A DNA stretch of 60,141 bases from JALHTG01 sp964653695 (GTDB taxonomy: Archaea; Thermoproteota; Bathyarchaeia; 40CM-2-53-6; JALHTG01), in contig CAZZFQ010000001.1 of NCBI GenBank assembly GCA_964653695.1, forward strand, positions 1-60,141, read 5' to 3'. Of this stretch, positions 36,289 to 45,160 are shown piece after piece. The notes under the pieces are model-generated. The model saw nothing but the letters and a program-made list of their open reading frames with translations. It ran no database searches and was not told where the DNA came from. Both the position numbers and the translations under genes were made by a program. Within the stretch, counting starts at the first letter, position 1. Every line of letters starts with the position of its first letter.

Positions 36289-36759
36289 TCACAATCTTGC
36301 TAGGAATTTCTCGTAATCTGCGACAATATACTTGCTGCCTTTTTGGACTATTCGGTGTCCCTCTCCTTGGAGCAGTTTCTTCTGTCCCTCAATGCCGCCC
36401 GGATACTTCTCGTTTATCACTCCCCCGACCTTCAACGTCCGCCAGTAAGGTGTAGGGTTGCCTTCACGTCTCTGTTTTCGCTCTTCAGCCGCGTTGGCTG
36501 CAATCCAGGCAAAGATGCCAGTAGTAATCGGACACCCGATCGTAGCTCCGTGCCTTCTTGCCAAAGCAGCACGGACTTCGTTAATCGTAGTGAGCTTTCC
36601 CTCAGGCACGCTCTTCATAATCTCATCCACTTCCACTGGTGCCGGAATCACAACTGTGCCCCTCCCCCACCTCTTGCTCATCTTACGAGTAATCTTCTCT
36701 ACTTTTGGCAGGCCCTTACTGTCAAGTAGTTTCTCGGACCAGCTCTTTCTTTTCGGCAT
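36289..36759 (-). CDS. MGMT/alkyltransferase-like DNA-binding protein
   Basis: About 156 residues from the ATG at 36759, which has GGGGAGA at good distance. The helix-turn-helix-like segment VPEGKLTTINEVRAALARRHGATIGCPITTG and 'NPTPYWRTLKVGGVINEKYPGG' match the MGMT family DNA-binding domain. The PCHR active-site motif of true methyltransferases is absent, so this is an alkyltransferase-like protein that may bind damaged guanine and recruit repair, rather than repair it itself. It is convergent with the FMN reductase gene. Confidence 0.8.
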   Translation of the reverse strand: MPKRKSWSEKLLDSKGLPKVEKITRKMSKRWGRGTVVIPAPVEVDEIMKSVPEGKLTTINEVRAALARRHGATIGCPITTGIFAWIAANAAEERKQRREGNPTPYWRTLKVGGVINEKYPGGIEGQKKLLQGEGHRIVQKGSKYIVADYEKFLARL

Positions 36760-36835
36760 GACTCTCCCCAAAGACTAGATTAAGTCACAATTCCACTAGA
36801 TAAGCAAGCAACTGCGCGCAATAGAGGCAGAGAAA

Positions 36836-37771
36836 ATGGTTGACATCAAGTATGGTGTATTTCCAAACATGAGATTTGGATGGGAAGCGACAAAGCTTGC
36901 CGTCCAAGAGTCTGAGCGTCAAGGCTATGATTCAATATGGTTAGCAGACCACTTGATGGGTCAGAAGCCAATCCTTGAATGTTGGACCACGCTCTCCGCT
37001 CTCTCAAGCCTCACTAGAACGATCAGGCTTGGAACAATGGTCCTATGCAACTCCTATCGTAACCCAGCCATACTTGCAAAGATGGCAGCAACCCTAGACA
37101 ACGCTTCCGGAGGAAGAGTTGAACTTGGCATTGGCGCAGGATGGAAAGAAGAGGAATATGTTGGATACGGATACGAATTCCCAAGCCCCTCTGAGCGCGT
37201 CCGACAGCTGGAAGAAGCCCTCATCATAATGGACAAGTTGTGGAAAGATAGCCCAGCAAGCTTCGAAGGTAAGCACTTCAAGATACGTGATGCATTCTGC
37301 GAGCCTAAGCCGATTCAGAAGCCAAGAATCCCAATAACCGTAGGAGGAACAGGCGAGAAACTAATGCTCAAAATCGTGGCTAGATATGCAGATCGATCGA
37401 ACTGGTGGGTCTGCCCCAAAGAACTTTTCCTGAGAAGGACCCGGATCTTGGACGAATACTGCGCTAGGCTTAGGGAGCGTCCAAAAATAGAGAAATCTGC
37501 AACTGCGCTCGTCAACATAGCTGAGCGTCAAGATCAACTGACTAAGAACCTGAAGGAGTTCTATGGAGCTGAAGGATCGGACAAGCCGTACGAAGAGTGG
37601 TTGAAGCAGGTGTCCAACAGAATGATCTCGGGGACACCAGAGCAATGCCTAGAGGAGCTGCACGCCTACGCAGATATGGGTGTCACATATTTCATGGTTA
37701 GACCGATAGACTTGCCTGCGACGGGAGGCGTCAAGCTCTTGGCAAAAGAAGTTGTAGGCCAAGGGATCTAG
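36836..37771 (+). CDS. F420-dependent luciferase-like oxidoreductase
   Basis: 311 residues of the bacterial-luciferase-like (LLM) TIM barrel. It opens KYGVFPNMRFGWEATKLAVQESERQGYDSIWLADHL, then TIRLGTMVLCNSYRNPAILAKMAATLDNASGGRVELGIGAGWKEEEYVGYGYEFP, the signature of the F420 subgroup. Such enzymes use reduced coenzyme F420 to reduce or oxidise diverse substrates. This implies the organism makes F420. ATG start with GAGGCAGAG upstream; convergent with the zinc-ribbon gene at 37901. Confidence 0.87.
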   Translation: MVDIKYGVFPNMRFGWEATKLAVQESERQGYDSIWLADHLMGQKPILECWTTLSALSSLTRTIRLGTMVLCNSYRNPAILAKMAATLDNASGGRVELGIGAGWKEEEYVGYGYEFPSPSERVRQLEEALIIMDKLWKDSPASFEGKHFKIRDAFCEPKPIQKPRIPITVGGTGEKLMLKIVARYADRSNWWVCPKELFLRRTRILDEYCARLRERPKIEKSATALVNIAERQDQLTKNLKEFYGAEGSDKPYEEWLKQVSNRMISGTPEQCLEELHAYADMGVTYFMVRPIDLPATGGVKLLAKEVVGQGI

Positions 37772-37900
37772 AACGACTCCCTGAAAAGGAATCGCTGAAG
37801 CAACAATGAAGGATTCCAAGCTGGGCCTCTGCGTTTTGATCCGGTTCTTGTATCCCCGAGGGGTCGGTTCACAGACATCTGCTTTGCTCGCCCTATGTCT

Positions 37901-38182
37901 CTAGCGGTCTGCGTCTTCGGGGTTCTCCGTTTTCACGCTTATTGTCTTCGCCACCCTTCTGGCTTTCTTCCGGAATGCTGTGAGTGAGGATCTTCTGCAA
38001 GCCTCGCAGATTCGGAGATTTCTGTTTCCGTGAATCGGCCCGCCACAGTACTCGCAACGCGAGTTATTCACTTCAAGGACCGGCCAACAATCTGCTCTGG
38101 AGCATATGACGCCACTTGCTTTTTTGGATCGAGATTTTGCATATCTCCCACGGAGGCGGCACCCTAAGGAACAGATGCCCAC
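37901..38182 (-). CDS. Zinc-ribbon protein, start uncertain
   Basis: 93 codons. CEYCGGPIHGNRNLRICEAC is a solid zinc ribbon, followed by a basic, helix-like C-terminus (TAFRKKARRVAKTISVK). A second Cys pair, ICSRADC, lies upstream in frame, so a two-ribbon protein is possible. A GTG at 38071 would give a 56-residue single-ribbon form, and a GATATGCAAAAT TATA-like box near 38150 supports the shorter version. Possible DNA- or RNA-binding role by composition; no family name. Confidence 0.5.
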   Translation of the reverse strand: MGICSLGCRLRGRYAKSRSKKASGVICSRADCWPVLEVNNSRCEYCGGPIHGNRNLRICEACRRSSLTAFRKKARRVAKTISVKTENPEDADR

Positions 38183-38391
38183 CCTCCATCTTCATTGAAT
38201 CAAGACGCTTCCCACGTTCTCATCTCACGAATCTTCGCCAGCTGATTCCTCTTCATCCGGAAGATTCTCTGATTCGCGTTCGAGCAATCGCATCGTTGAG
38301 CAAGGTGAGATAAGCATTTTCTGCAGATTCTCGAGCCCTTCTTTGCCCTGAGTCTGATAGAAAGTCTATTTGAGCCAAGAAAGCTCTATGT

Positions 38392-39231
38392 GTGCTGATG
38401 GTGGCGGGGATGGTGCTGGGTCTTAGAGAAAAGGTGCTAGGTTGTTACCGTGAAAAGAACAGCGTCCTGTGCGTGGGACTCGATCCTGCCCTACCTTCGC
38501 AGAGAAGTAGCAATGTGGTTCCTCCTAGATACGTTGACGAGCGAAATGAGAACAAATCAAGACTTAATTTCTGCCTCTCCCTTGTTGAGGAGACATCCGC
38601 CCACTGCATTGCCTTCAAGCCTAACCAGCAATATGTTGCCGGATTCACATACAACGATCATCGAAGCCTAACAGACACCATTGAGGCTTCAGGCTGTTTC
38701 TCGATCCTAGACTACAAGCTAAACGACATAGGAGACACTGTTGAGTCAGCCATATTTCACATCAAGAGGTGGGGATACGACGCGATCACGTTCAACCCCT
38801 TCCTTGGCAACTTGGAGAGCACGGTGAAGCTGGCCCACTCTGGAGAACGGAAGCTGGGAGTAATCGTGTTGACTTTGACCTCGAACCCAGAGGCGGTGAG
38901 GTACCAAAAGGAGACGAAGTTGAACGGAAAGCCACTGTACTTGGCGGTAGCTGAAGATGTGCGTAAACATGGTGCCGACGGCTGCGTGGTCGGAGCTACG
39001 GGTCATGTGACGGCCGACGAGATCAGAGCCATTAGGGAAGCAGCGGGAGACGACAAGATATTCTTGGTTCCGGGAGTTGGGGCCCAGAAAGGAGATCCGC
39101 AGAAGGTCATCGAGAGCGGAGGCAACGTTCTGATCAATGTTAGCAGAGATGTGATCTACTCGGCGACTCCAGGAGAGAAGGCTAAGGAGTATACGGAGCT
39201 CTTCAGAACGCTGGGTGCCAGATTCGTCTGA
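38392..39231 (+). CDS. pyrF: Orotidine-5'-phosphate decarboxylase
   Basis: About 275-279 residues. VLCVGLDPAL opens the barrel; the catalytic DYKLNDIGDT (D107, K109 and D112 of the longest form) is intact, with FKPN (K76) and 'LVPGVGAQKGDPQKVI' at the phosphate site. It decarboxylates OMP to UMP, the last step of pyrimidine synthesis. Type II OMPDC (size and TSNPEA loop). The start is ambiguous: ATG-class codons at 38392, 38398 and 38410; GGCGGGG lies before the last. No other pyrimidine gene lies nearby. Confidence 0.92.
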   Translation: MLMVAGMVLGLREKVLGCYREKNSVLCVGLDPALPSQRSSNVVPPRYVDERNENKSRLNFCLSLVEETSAHCIAFKPNQQYVAGFTYNDHRSLTDTIEASGCFSILDYKLNDIGDTVESAIFHIKRWGYDAITFNPFLGNLESTVKLAHSGERKLGVIVLTLTSNPEAVRYQKETKLNGKPLYLAVAEDVRKHGADGCVVGATGHVTADEIRAIREAAGDDKIFLVPGVGAQKGDPQKVIESGGNVLINVSRDVIYSATPGEKAKEYTELFRTLGARFV

Positions 39232-39354
39232 AACGCGATCTGTATTCTAGTATCCGAATGGTTGACGACTTGGCTGAATCTGAGCCATCGGAAGCCGTGA
39301 GGCGTTACCTTTAACCGAACATCGAACAGATTCAATGCAGAGGTGCATGAGTGT

Positions 39355-39543
39355 ATGCCATTAGTCACGATAGACCTAGTAGAAGGCCGAACCATTGAGC
39401 AGAAGCGTGAACTCGCTAGGAGAATTACTGACGCTGTCGTTGAGGTGTTAAAGACGACACCTGAACAGGTGAGTATTGTTTACAGAGATGGTCCTAGGAG
39501 CAACTTTGCCAAGGCCGGGGTTCTACTCTCTGACAGAAAATAG
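39355..39543 (+). CDS. 4-Oxalocrotonate tautomerase-family protein
   Basis: 62 residues beginning Met-Pro, so the catalytic N-terminal Pro1 is exposed after Met removal. PLVTIDLVEGRTIEQKRELARRITDAVVEVLKTTPEQVSIVYRD fits the tautomerase fold (beta-alpha-beta). It may tautomerise enol/keto acids such as 2-hydroxymuconate; the physiological substrate is unknown. The start was chosen over an upstream ATG-class codon because Pro follows Met and GAGGTG lies 9 nt before it. The DJ-1 gene is 14 bp downstream in the same operon. Confidence 0.88.
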   Translation: MPLVTIDLVEGRTIEQKRELARRITDAVVEVLKTTPEQVSIVYRDGPRSNFAKAGVLLSDRK

Positions 39544-39557
39544 GCGGACAGATCAGC

Positions 39558-40082
39558 TTGAGCCTCCGAGGAAAAAGAATCGCCATCCTTGCAGGCCCCG
39601 ACTATGAAGACTTGGAGCTTCACTATCCGCTACTGCGGCTGATTGAGGCAGACGCCGACATCAAGGTCCTCGCTGCGACGAAAGATTCAGTGAAAGGAAG
39701 ACATGGACTGCCAGTGATCCCAGATCTCACATTTGATGACGCGAAACTTGAGGACTTTGATGCCGTCGTAGTCCCAGGGGGGTGGGCTCCAGACCGAGTT
39801 CGAAGAAACGAAAAGGCAGTTCTCTTCGTAAGATCTCTACACGACGCAGGAAAACTTGTAGCGGCGATCTGCCACGGTCCCCAAGTCCTAATATCTGCGA
39901 AGATATTGAAGGGCAAAAGGGTCACGTGCGTTGCCGCGATCAAGGATGATGTTGTCAATGCTGGTGCCGAGTACTCTGATCAGGAAGTGGTCGTCGACAG
40001 GAACGTAATCACTTCAAGGTTTCCAGCTGATCTTCCTGCCTTTTGCAGAGAAATCATAAAATGGTTCTCTCAAACATCATGA
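39558..40082 (+). CDS. DJ-1/PfpI-family protein
   Basis: 174 residues. The nucleophile elbow VAAICHGPQVL (Cys105, His106) and Glu17 form the DJ-1/PfpI triad-like site. These proteins include intracellular cysteine peptidases, glyoxalase III-type deglycases and redox chaperones. It begins at a TTG 14 bp after the tautomerase gene, so they are co-transcribed; the pair suggests detoxification of reactive carbonyls. Confidence 0.9.
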   Translation: MSLRGKRIAILAGPDYEDLELHYPLLRLIEADADIKVLAATKDSVKGRHGLPVIPDLTFDDAKLEDFDAVVVPGGWAPDRVRRNEKAVLFVRSLHDAGKLVAAICHGPQVLISAKILKGKRVTCVAAIKDDVVNAGAEYSDQEVVVDRNVITSRFPADLPAFCREIIKWFSQTS

Positions 40083-40196
40083 GAAGGAAAACTGAGCTTG
40101 TCAAGGCTGTGGGCCCTGATCCGCAAGGAGCCAATTAGCATTTTCCAGTAAACAAACAGTATTAGCCATTCACAGACGATAAACTAACGGTCACAA

Positions 40197-41921
40197 GTGA
40201 AAGCCATCAGGATTTCCTTCTTGCCGCCTAGAGCCTTAAGGAAATCCCTCTGCTCCAAAAGGGCACTGAGTATTCTTACCCTTCTATCACTATTACTCTA
40301 TGGCCTGACCAACACTAGGGCTGACTGGTTGATCGAGTACGATCTTGGCGGAGGATCACGGCCATGCGGCATAGTAGCTAATGGCACGATCTGGTTCACG
40401 GCGGGCGGAGAGAGCAGGTCTGTCATTGGAAGCATCGTTCCGCCGACTGGAATGATAACAGGTGGGATGATAACAAAGTACTACCTGTCGAATCAGAGCG
40501 ATCTATGGGATCTAGTATGCGGCCCACAGAATCTGAGGGTAGAGGACGGCTCAAACTCTTCATTCATCTGGTTTGTTCAAAAGACTGGAAACAAGATAGG
40601 AAGGCTGAATCCTAGGACCGGAGAGAGTTCAGCGTGGTTGGTCCCGACTTCTGGATCTACCCCTTTGGAAATTGCAATTCATAGATATCAGAATAGTTCG
40701 ATCTTCAACAACACGCTGTTCTTCACAGAGTACGACGGAAACAAAATAGGGGCGCTCCGGTTAATCGGGGATCAATGGACGTTCAAAGAGTTCCTTATAC
40801 CGACTCCGAACTCTAGACCTCTCGACATTGCTGTGGACAATGAAGGTTATGTTTGGTTTACGGAATTCGGAGCAGACAGAATCGGAAAACTCAACCCTTG
40901 GGATGGTAGATTCGCTGAGTATCTCGTGTCTGAGGGAAGCAGGCCATGGGGCATAGTAGTAGACTCGAAAGGCCTCATCTGGTTTACAATGTCAGAAGCT
41001 AGAAGAATTGCGAAGCTAGACCCAAGATCAGGACTATGCCAAAGCTATGAGGTCCCGACCGCCCGAAGTAAGCCAAGGCACATCAAGATCGACTCGTGGG
41101 GGTCTGTTTGGTACACAGAATACGACGCCGGAAAGATTGTGAAGTACCTGCCGAACCAAGCCGCTTTCATAGAGCTTGTTTTACCAAATCCAGATTGCGG
41201 CCCAGACGAATTAGCGTTGGGCTACCAAGGGGAGGTCTGGATCTCGGAAAGTCGCAGCATCAAAATCGCGAGAATCCTTCCCTCGATAGCCGCCACAGTC
41301 TCAACAGCTTCTAAAGCATCAGGTATAGAGACCGCCTCAGTCACAACTTTCACAACTGCAACAACTATGAGTAGGCTTACTGGCGCTACGTTCACTTCAT
41401 CTTCCCTGACGACAGTTGCGACGACAGTTGCGGCTACAGTGATGTCAACGACAACTGCAACCACTTCAACCACGTCAACCACCACGGTAACTCCTCCGAC
41501 CACCACTACAACTCTCACGGTCACGATGACTCCGGCGCGTGCCTGCATGATAGCGTCTGCAGCACATGAATCAGAGTTGGCAGCTCCAGTGCAACTTCTG
41601 CGGGACTTCAGAGATGGACGAGTGTCGCCAACTTTCGCGGGCAACCAGTTCATGAAGGCCTTCAACAGCTTCTACTACTCGTTCAGCCCAACGATCGCAA
41701 GAAGTCTTGTTGATTCCATATTACTTCGAGAGAGCGCCAAGATATTGCTCTGCCCCTTGATAGGAACACTACATGTATCTTCAGCGATTCATGCGATTCT
41801 CGCCTATTGTCCTGAAGTAGCCGTCGCCGTATCGGGCATCGCCGCTAGCTTCACGATCGGTCTAATCTATCTGGGGCCTCTCGCAATGATTGCGACGTAC
41901 TTGAAGCGTCACCGCCCGTAA
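40197..41921 (+). CDS. Secreted Vgb-like beta-propeller with CFI-box-like C-terminal module
   Basis: 574 residues. A signal peptide (SILTLLSLLLYGLTNTRA) precedes five or six propeller blades with WFTEFGADRIGKLNP-type repeats, as in virginiamycin B lyase and related 6-bladed propellers. A long Thr/Ser linker (about residues 370-445) follows, typical of glycosylated archaeal surface proteins. The C-terminal CMIASAAHESELAAPVQLLRDFRD, FMKAFNSFYYSFSPTIA and a hydrophobic end resemble the archaeal CFI-box-CTERM module, with Cys-Met-Ile in place of Cys-Phe-Ile. It is probably displayed on the cell surface; binding or lyase activity cannot be decided. GTG start. Confidence 0.75.
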   Translation: MKAIRISFLPPRALRKSLCSKRALSILTLLSLLLYGLTNTRADWLIEYDLGGGSRPCGIVANGTIWFTAGGESRSVIGSIVPPTGMITGGMITKYYLSNQSDLWDLVCGPQNLRVEDGSNSSFIWFVQKTGNKIGRLNPRTGESSAWLVPTSGSTPLEIAIHRYQNSSIFNNTLFFTEYDGNKIGALRLIGDQWTFKEFLIPTPNSRPLDIAVDNEGYVWFTEFGADRIGKLNPWDGRFAEYLVSEGSRPWGIVVDSKGLIWFTMSEARRIAKLDPRSGLCQSYEVPTARSKPRHIKIDSWGSVWYTEYDAGKIVKYLPNQAAFIELVLPNPDCGPDELALGYQGEVWISESRSIKIARILPSIAATVSTASKASGIETASVTTFTTATTMSRLTGATFTSSSLTTVATTVAATVMSTTTATTSTTSTTTVTPPTTTTTLTVTMTPARACMIASAAHESELAAPVQLLRDFRDGRVSPTFAGNQFMKAFNSFYYSFSPTIARSLVDSILLRESAKILLCPLIGTLHVSSAIHAILAYCPEVAVAVSGIAASFTIGLIYLGPLAMIATYLKRHRP

Positions 41922-42051
41922 TGGGCTGCATCGACCAGCTAGACCGAAACTTCGAGAACAGATTTTTCGAATGGACGAGGAGCGAAGGGGAATTCTAGCT
42001 TTTATAGCTCCGAAACCATTCTCTGCTCAGGCTGTATGCGGTGGAAGGTTT

Positions 42052-42699
42052 TTGGTCAAGATTGGGATTGTAAGAGTGTTGACTACTCGAGATGAGCGAT
42101 TGCTCAACGCGCATGGAAGGTTGATCGAGAGTCACTTTGCTCAACTTGAGACAACTAGCAGGTGCATTGAAGATCAACCGACCGGAATTCATGATGACCA
42201 TACAAGAGAGATCGCAGTGCCCAAAGTCGTCAAGCTCGGACGCGAGCTGGAGGCAGACGGCATGAGCGCCCTGATAGTCAGCTGCGTTGATGACCCTGGC
42301 GTGGATCAGTTGCGAAGGATTGTGAAGATCCCTGTCATAGGAGCAGGGTCAGCAGCAGCATCCCTCGCTTTGAGCTTCGGAGATAGGATAGGGGTCCTGA
42401 TCATATCTGATAGGACGCCTGATGTCGTAAAGAAGATACTTGGCAAATCTCTTCTCGCCGAACAGAAGCCTGAAGGAGTCTCCACTACTCTCGATCTTCT
42501 TCGGGAAGAAGAAAGAGTCCACCTATTCTCAGCGGCGGATCAATTGAAGCAAAAAGGCGCAGATGTCATTCTCCTAGGTTGCACCGGCTACGCTACAATT
42601 GGAATCGCTCAAGAGCTGAGAAGGCGTCTCGGCATAGTAGTGGTAGACCCCGTCTTAGCTTCAGCCTTAGCCGCCTGGTATGTCACAACGACTCGTTGA
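42052..42699 (+). CDS. Asp/Glu/hydantoin racemase-family protein
   Basis: About 215 residues. Two catalytic cysteines are visible: ALIVSCVDDPG and VILLGCTGYATIG, as in cofactor-independent amino-acid racemases. 'PVIGAGSAAASLALSFGDRIGVLIIS' fits the hydantoin/AroM-type branch. I prefer the TTG at 42052 (GGAAGGT before it; family starts at VKIGIVRV) over the 81-bp longer frame that begins at 41971; a GCTTTTATAG box lies about 50 nt upstream. It may epimerise an amino acid or hydantoin. Not in an operon. Confidence 0.82.
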   Translation: MVKIGIVRVLTTRDERLLNAHGRLIESHFAQLETTSRCIEDQPTGIHDDHTREIAVPKVVKLGRELEADGMSALIVSCVDDPGVDQLRRIVKIPVIGAGSAAASLALSFGDRIGVLIISDRTPDVVKKILGKSLLAEQKPEGVSTTLDLLREEERVHLFSAADQLKQKGADVILLGCTGYATIGIAQELRRRLGIVVVDPVLASALAAWYVTTTR

Positions 42700-42902
42700 T
42701 ATGGTATGACGATTTCAATGGATCCTTGATTCGATTCTATAGTGTCTTCTCAGAAGTTGATTGAGACTTCGGTCAGCTCATGGTCTGATTGACCCTTGTC
42801 TGACGGGTCGACATTGAGAACCCAAAGACCTATCTGAAGAGTAGAAGCTTAGCAAACACGCGCGGTAGTTCGAGACGTCTCAAGGAACGAGGTTGTGAGA
42901 AA

Positions 42903-43832
42903 TTGAAGTACGTGTGGATGAACGGCAAGATGCTCCGATGGAGAACCGCTACTGTCCATGTGTCTTCCCCCATCGTCAACTCAGGAATGGGGGTCTTCGA
43001 GGGGATAAGAGCATACTGGAGCAAAGAGAGATCCCAGGTGCACATCTTTCGTCTGAAGGATCATGTTCAGAGGCTCTTTGATTCTTCAAAGGTTCACAGG
43101 ATGAAGATCGGGTTCTCAAAGAGGCAGGTTGAAGACGCCATAGTCCAGACTGCTGCGCGAAACGGCTTCAGAGAGGACCTATACATCAGGCCACTTGTGT
43201 TCCGAGGAGGAATGTGGCGAATGGCTGAGACTCCGATCGATGCCGCAGTTTTTGTGGTTCCCACGCCTCGTCCCATGAGGATGAGGCGGATGAGAAGGGG
43301 AGTGAGATGTTGCGTCAGCAGTTGGAGAAGAATCCCTGACGTAGCCATGCCGGCAAGAGTGAAAACCTGTGGGAATTATGTCAACAGTAGACTTGCCTCC
43401 ATGGAAGCCGAGGAGGCAGGATATGATGGCGCGATATTTCTCACGATTGATGGAAAGCTTTCTGAGGGCTCTGGAGCCAACATCTTCCTTGTGAGAGACG
43501 GAGCCTTGATCACGCCGGGAGTTACGTCTGACATACTTGAAGGAATCACGAGAGAAACACTACTGTCTGCGGGAGCAGAAGAGCTGGGCATAGATGTCTG
43601 TGAGAGAGATGTCGATAGGACCGAGCTTTATGTCGCCGATGAGGCGTTCTTCTGCGGGACAGGTCAGGAGATCACACCAATCGTCTCAGTGGACGGCATT
43701 CCAGTAGGTAAGGGCTCGGTAGGACCCACAACCAAAAAGATACAGAAGTGGTTTTTCGAAGTTGTCGAGGGAAAGCAGCCTAAACGTATGAAGTGGCTTA
43801 CGCCGGTCTACAGCCAGACGAAATCAAGCTAA
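42903..43832 (+). CDS. ilvE: Branched-chain amino-acid aminotransferase
   Basis: 309 residues, fold-type IV PLP enzyme. WMNGKMLRW and SGMGVFEGIRAYWSKE open it; the PLP Lys lies in VKTCGNYVNSRLA at about residue 154, followed by GYDGAIFLTIDGKLSEGSGANIFLV. It transfers the amino group between leucine/isoleucine/valine and 2-oxoglutarate. Size and motifs match IlvE; D-amino acid aminotransferase-type paralogues are less likely. TTG start with GAGGT upstream. Confidence 0.88.
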   Translation: MKYVWMNGKMLRWRTATVHVSSPIVNSGMGVFEGIRAYWSKERSQVHIFRLKDHVQRLFDSSKVHRMKIGFSKRQVEDAIVQTAARNGFREDLYIRPLVFRGGMWRMAETPIDAAVFVVPTPRPMRMRRMRRGVRCCVSSWRRIPDVAMPARVKTCGNYVNSRLASMEAEEAGYDGAIFLTIDGKLSEGSGANIFLVRDGALITPGVTSDILEGITRETLLSAGAEELGIDVCERDVDRTELYVADEAFFCGTGQEITPIVSVDGIPVGKGSVGPTTKKIQKWFFEVVEGKQPKRMKWLTPVYSQTKSS

Positions 43833-43916
43833 ACTCTAGGTTTGAGATTTATCGCCTGTCCCCGTCTCGGCCCGATTCGTATCATCAGGTTGGTAAGTCA
43901 TAGTCTTGCTTCTTGG

Positions 43917-44342
43917 TCAGAGAAGTGACTCGATAAAAAACGAGAGGAAGTTGAAAATCTCAGTTCCCGTAACCATTCCCACCAACTTCTCTTCTCTCAC
44001 TACCGGCAGACGCATTATTCTTCTACCCGCCATCAGAATGATTGCATCTTTCACGGATGTCTCTTCATCAATAGTAATGAGAGGACTACTCATAGGAATT
44101 GCAACCTTAATGTTCTTCATGTCCAAGCCGTTGGCGATTACCTTCGTCAGGAGGTCGCGTTCCGTGAATATGCCAATAGGCTTCGAGTCTCTCGTAACAA
44201 CCACGCTCCCTATCTTTCTCTCTCCCATGATTATCGAGGCATCATAGATTGTGGTTTCAGCGTCGACTGTAACAACAGGGCTGACCATGATTTCTTTGAC
44301 TTTCGGCAAACGGGCTCCTCCAGCTGTCCGCCTTAGCGACAT
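43917..44342 (-). CDS. Two-CBS-domain protein
   Basis: 141 residues made almost only of two CBS domains: VKEIMVSPVVTVDAETTIYDASIIMGERKIGSVVVT and 'MSSPLITIDEETSVKDAIILMAGRRIMRLPVV'. Such stand-alone pairs bind adenosine nucleotides or SAM and regulate partners. Lies 59 bp downstream of the nucleotidyltransferase gene on the same strand. ATG start. Confidence 0.9.
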   Translation of the reverse strand: MSLRRTAGGARLPKVKEIMVSPVVTVDAETTIYDASIIMGERKIGSVVVTRDSKPIGIFTERDLLTKVIANGLDMKNIKVAIPMSSPLITIDEETSVKDAIILMAGRRIMRLPVVREEKLVGMVTGTEIFNFLSFFIESLL

Positions 44343-44401
44343 ATGCCAAGCTAGGCTAGATAGGCGCTTAGTGAGAATCTAAATCTTCGTTTGGAGCACA
44401 T

Positions 44402-45160
44402 CTATTCCAGAAGTGTCTTCAAGGCTATAAGCCAGTACAAATTATCGTGGAAGCCTTCAAATTCATCGATGAGTTGACGAAGCTTCTCTTTGTTGTTTTT
44501 GACTTCTTCCCATGCAAGGATATTCTCGTAGGCTCGCCTGGGGAAGTGGCGCATACGGAATTCCCTGAAATTCTCCTCGAAGGCTGTGACGATTTCCTCC
44601 TTCCTTAACCTGACTACTCCGTTGTATAATAGTGCGTTTTGGGCAAACTTCAAAGTTTGACCTAAAGCCGTCTTGGCTTTTTCGGTGGGGTCTAGATTAT
44701 TCCTCTTCCTCTCCCAAAGTTCCCTAAGATCATGCATCATCTTGATGCTTGTCTTCTTGTGAAGCTCAAGTAGAGGCGCCTTCTCGATGACGGGCTCGCC
44801 GTATATTGTTCTTGCTGATAGGGCTTCCCAAATCGTTGGCACGCTCAGCAGTAGGGACCTACCAAAAACCCACGCCTCATGTATTCCTACTCCAGTTCTT
44901 CGTTTTACTATTTCCTTTATGGATCCCAACATGTCATGGTCTTGCGGGCGCACTGCATAGTTTTCCATTACAAGCATTACGTCTAGATCGCTGAACCCAG
45001 ATACTGAATCGTGCACTGCCGAGCTTCCGTAAAGAATTATGCTTGACAATCGTGCTCCGTATCTGTCTTTGCATAGCTCGACCAAGAGTTTAGCAGCCTC
45101 CTCATATCGATCCTTGGAGGAACCCAATACAGTCACCTTGCTAGCGTCGGGATCGCACAT
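44402..45160 (-). CDS. Nucleotidyltransferase-domain protein
   Basis: 252 residues. SSIILYGSSAVHDSVSGFSDLDVMLV is the GS-x(9+)-D-x-D motif of Pol-beta-type nucleotidyltransferases (MNT/KNTase-like). The C-terminal about 150 residues are helical and could be the substrate or HEPN-like partner domain; RxxxH is not seen, so this is not clearly a toxin pair. It may adenylylate a small molecule or protein. It overlaps the isomerase-like gene by 20 bp. Confidence 0.8.
   Translation of the reverse strand: MCDPDASKVTVLGSSKDRYEEAAKLLVELCKDRYGARLSSIILYGSSAVHDSVSGFSDLDVMLVMENYAVRPQDHDMLGSIKEIVKRRTGVGIHEAWVFGRSLLLSVPTIWEALSARTIYGEPVIEKAPLLELHKKTSIKMMHDLRELWERKRNNLDPTEKAKTALGQTLKFAQNALLYNGVVRLRKEEIVTAFEENFREFRMRHFPRRAYENILAWEEVKNNKEKLRQLIDEFEGFHDNLYWLIALKTLLE

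Noticed and set aside
41222..41665. 147-codon Val-rich minus-strand frame
   Set aside because: It is the reverse of the Thr-rich linker codons of the propeller protein.
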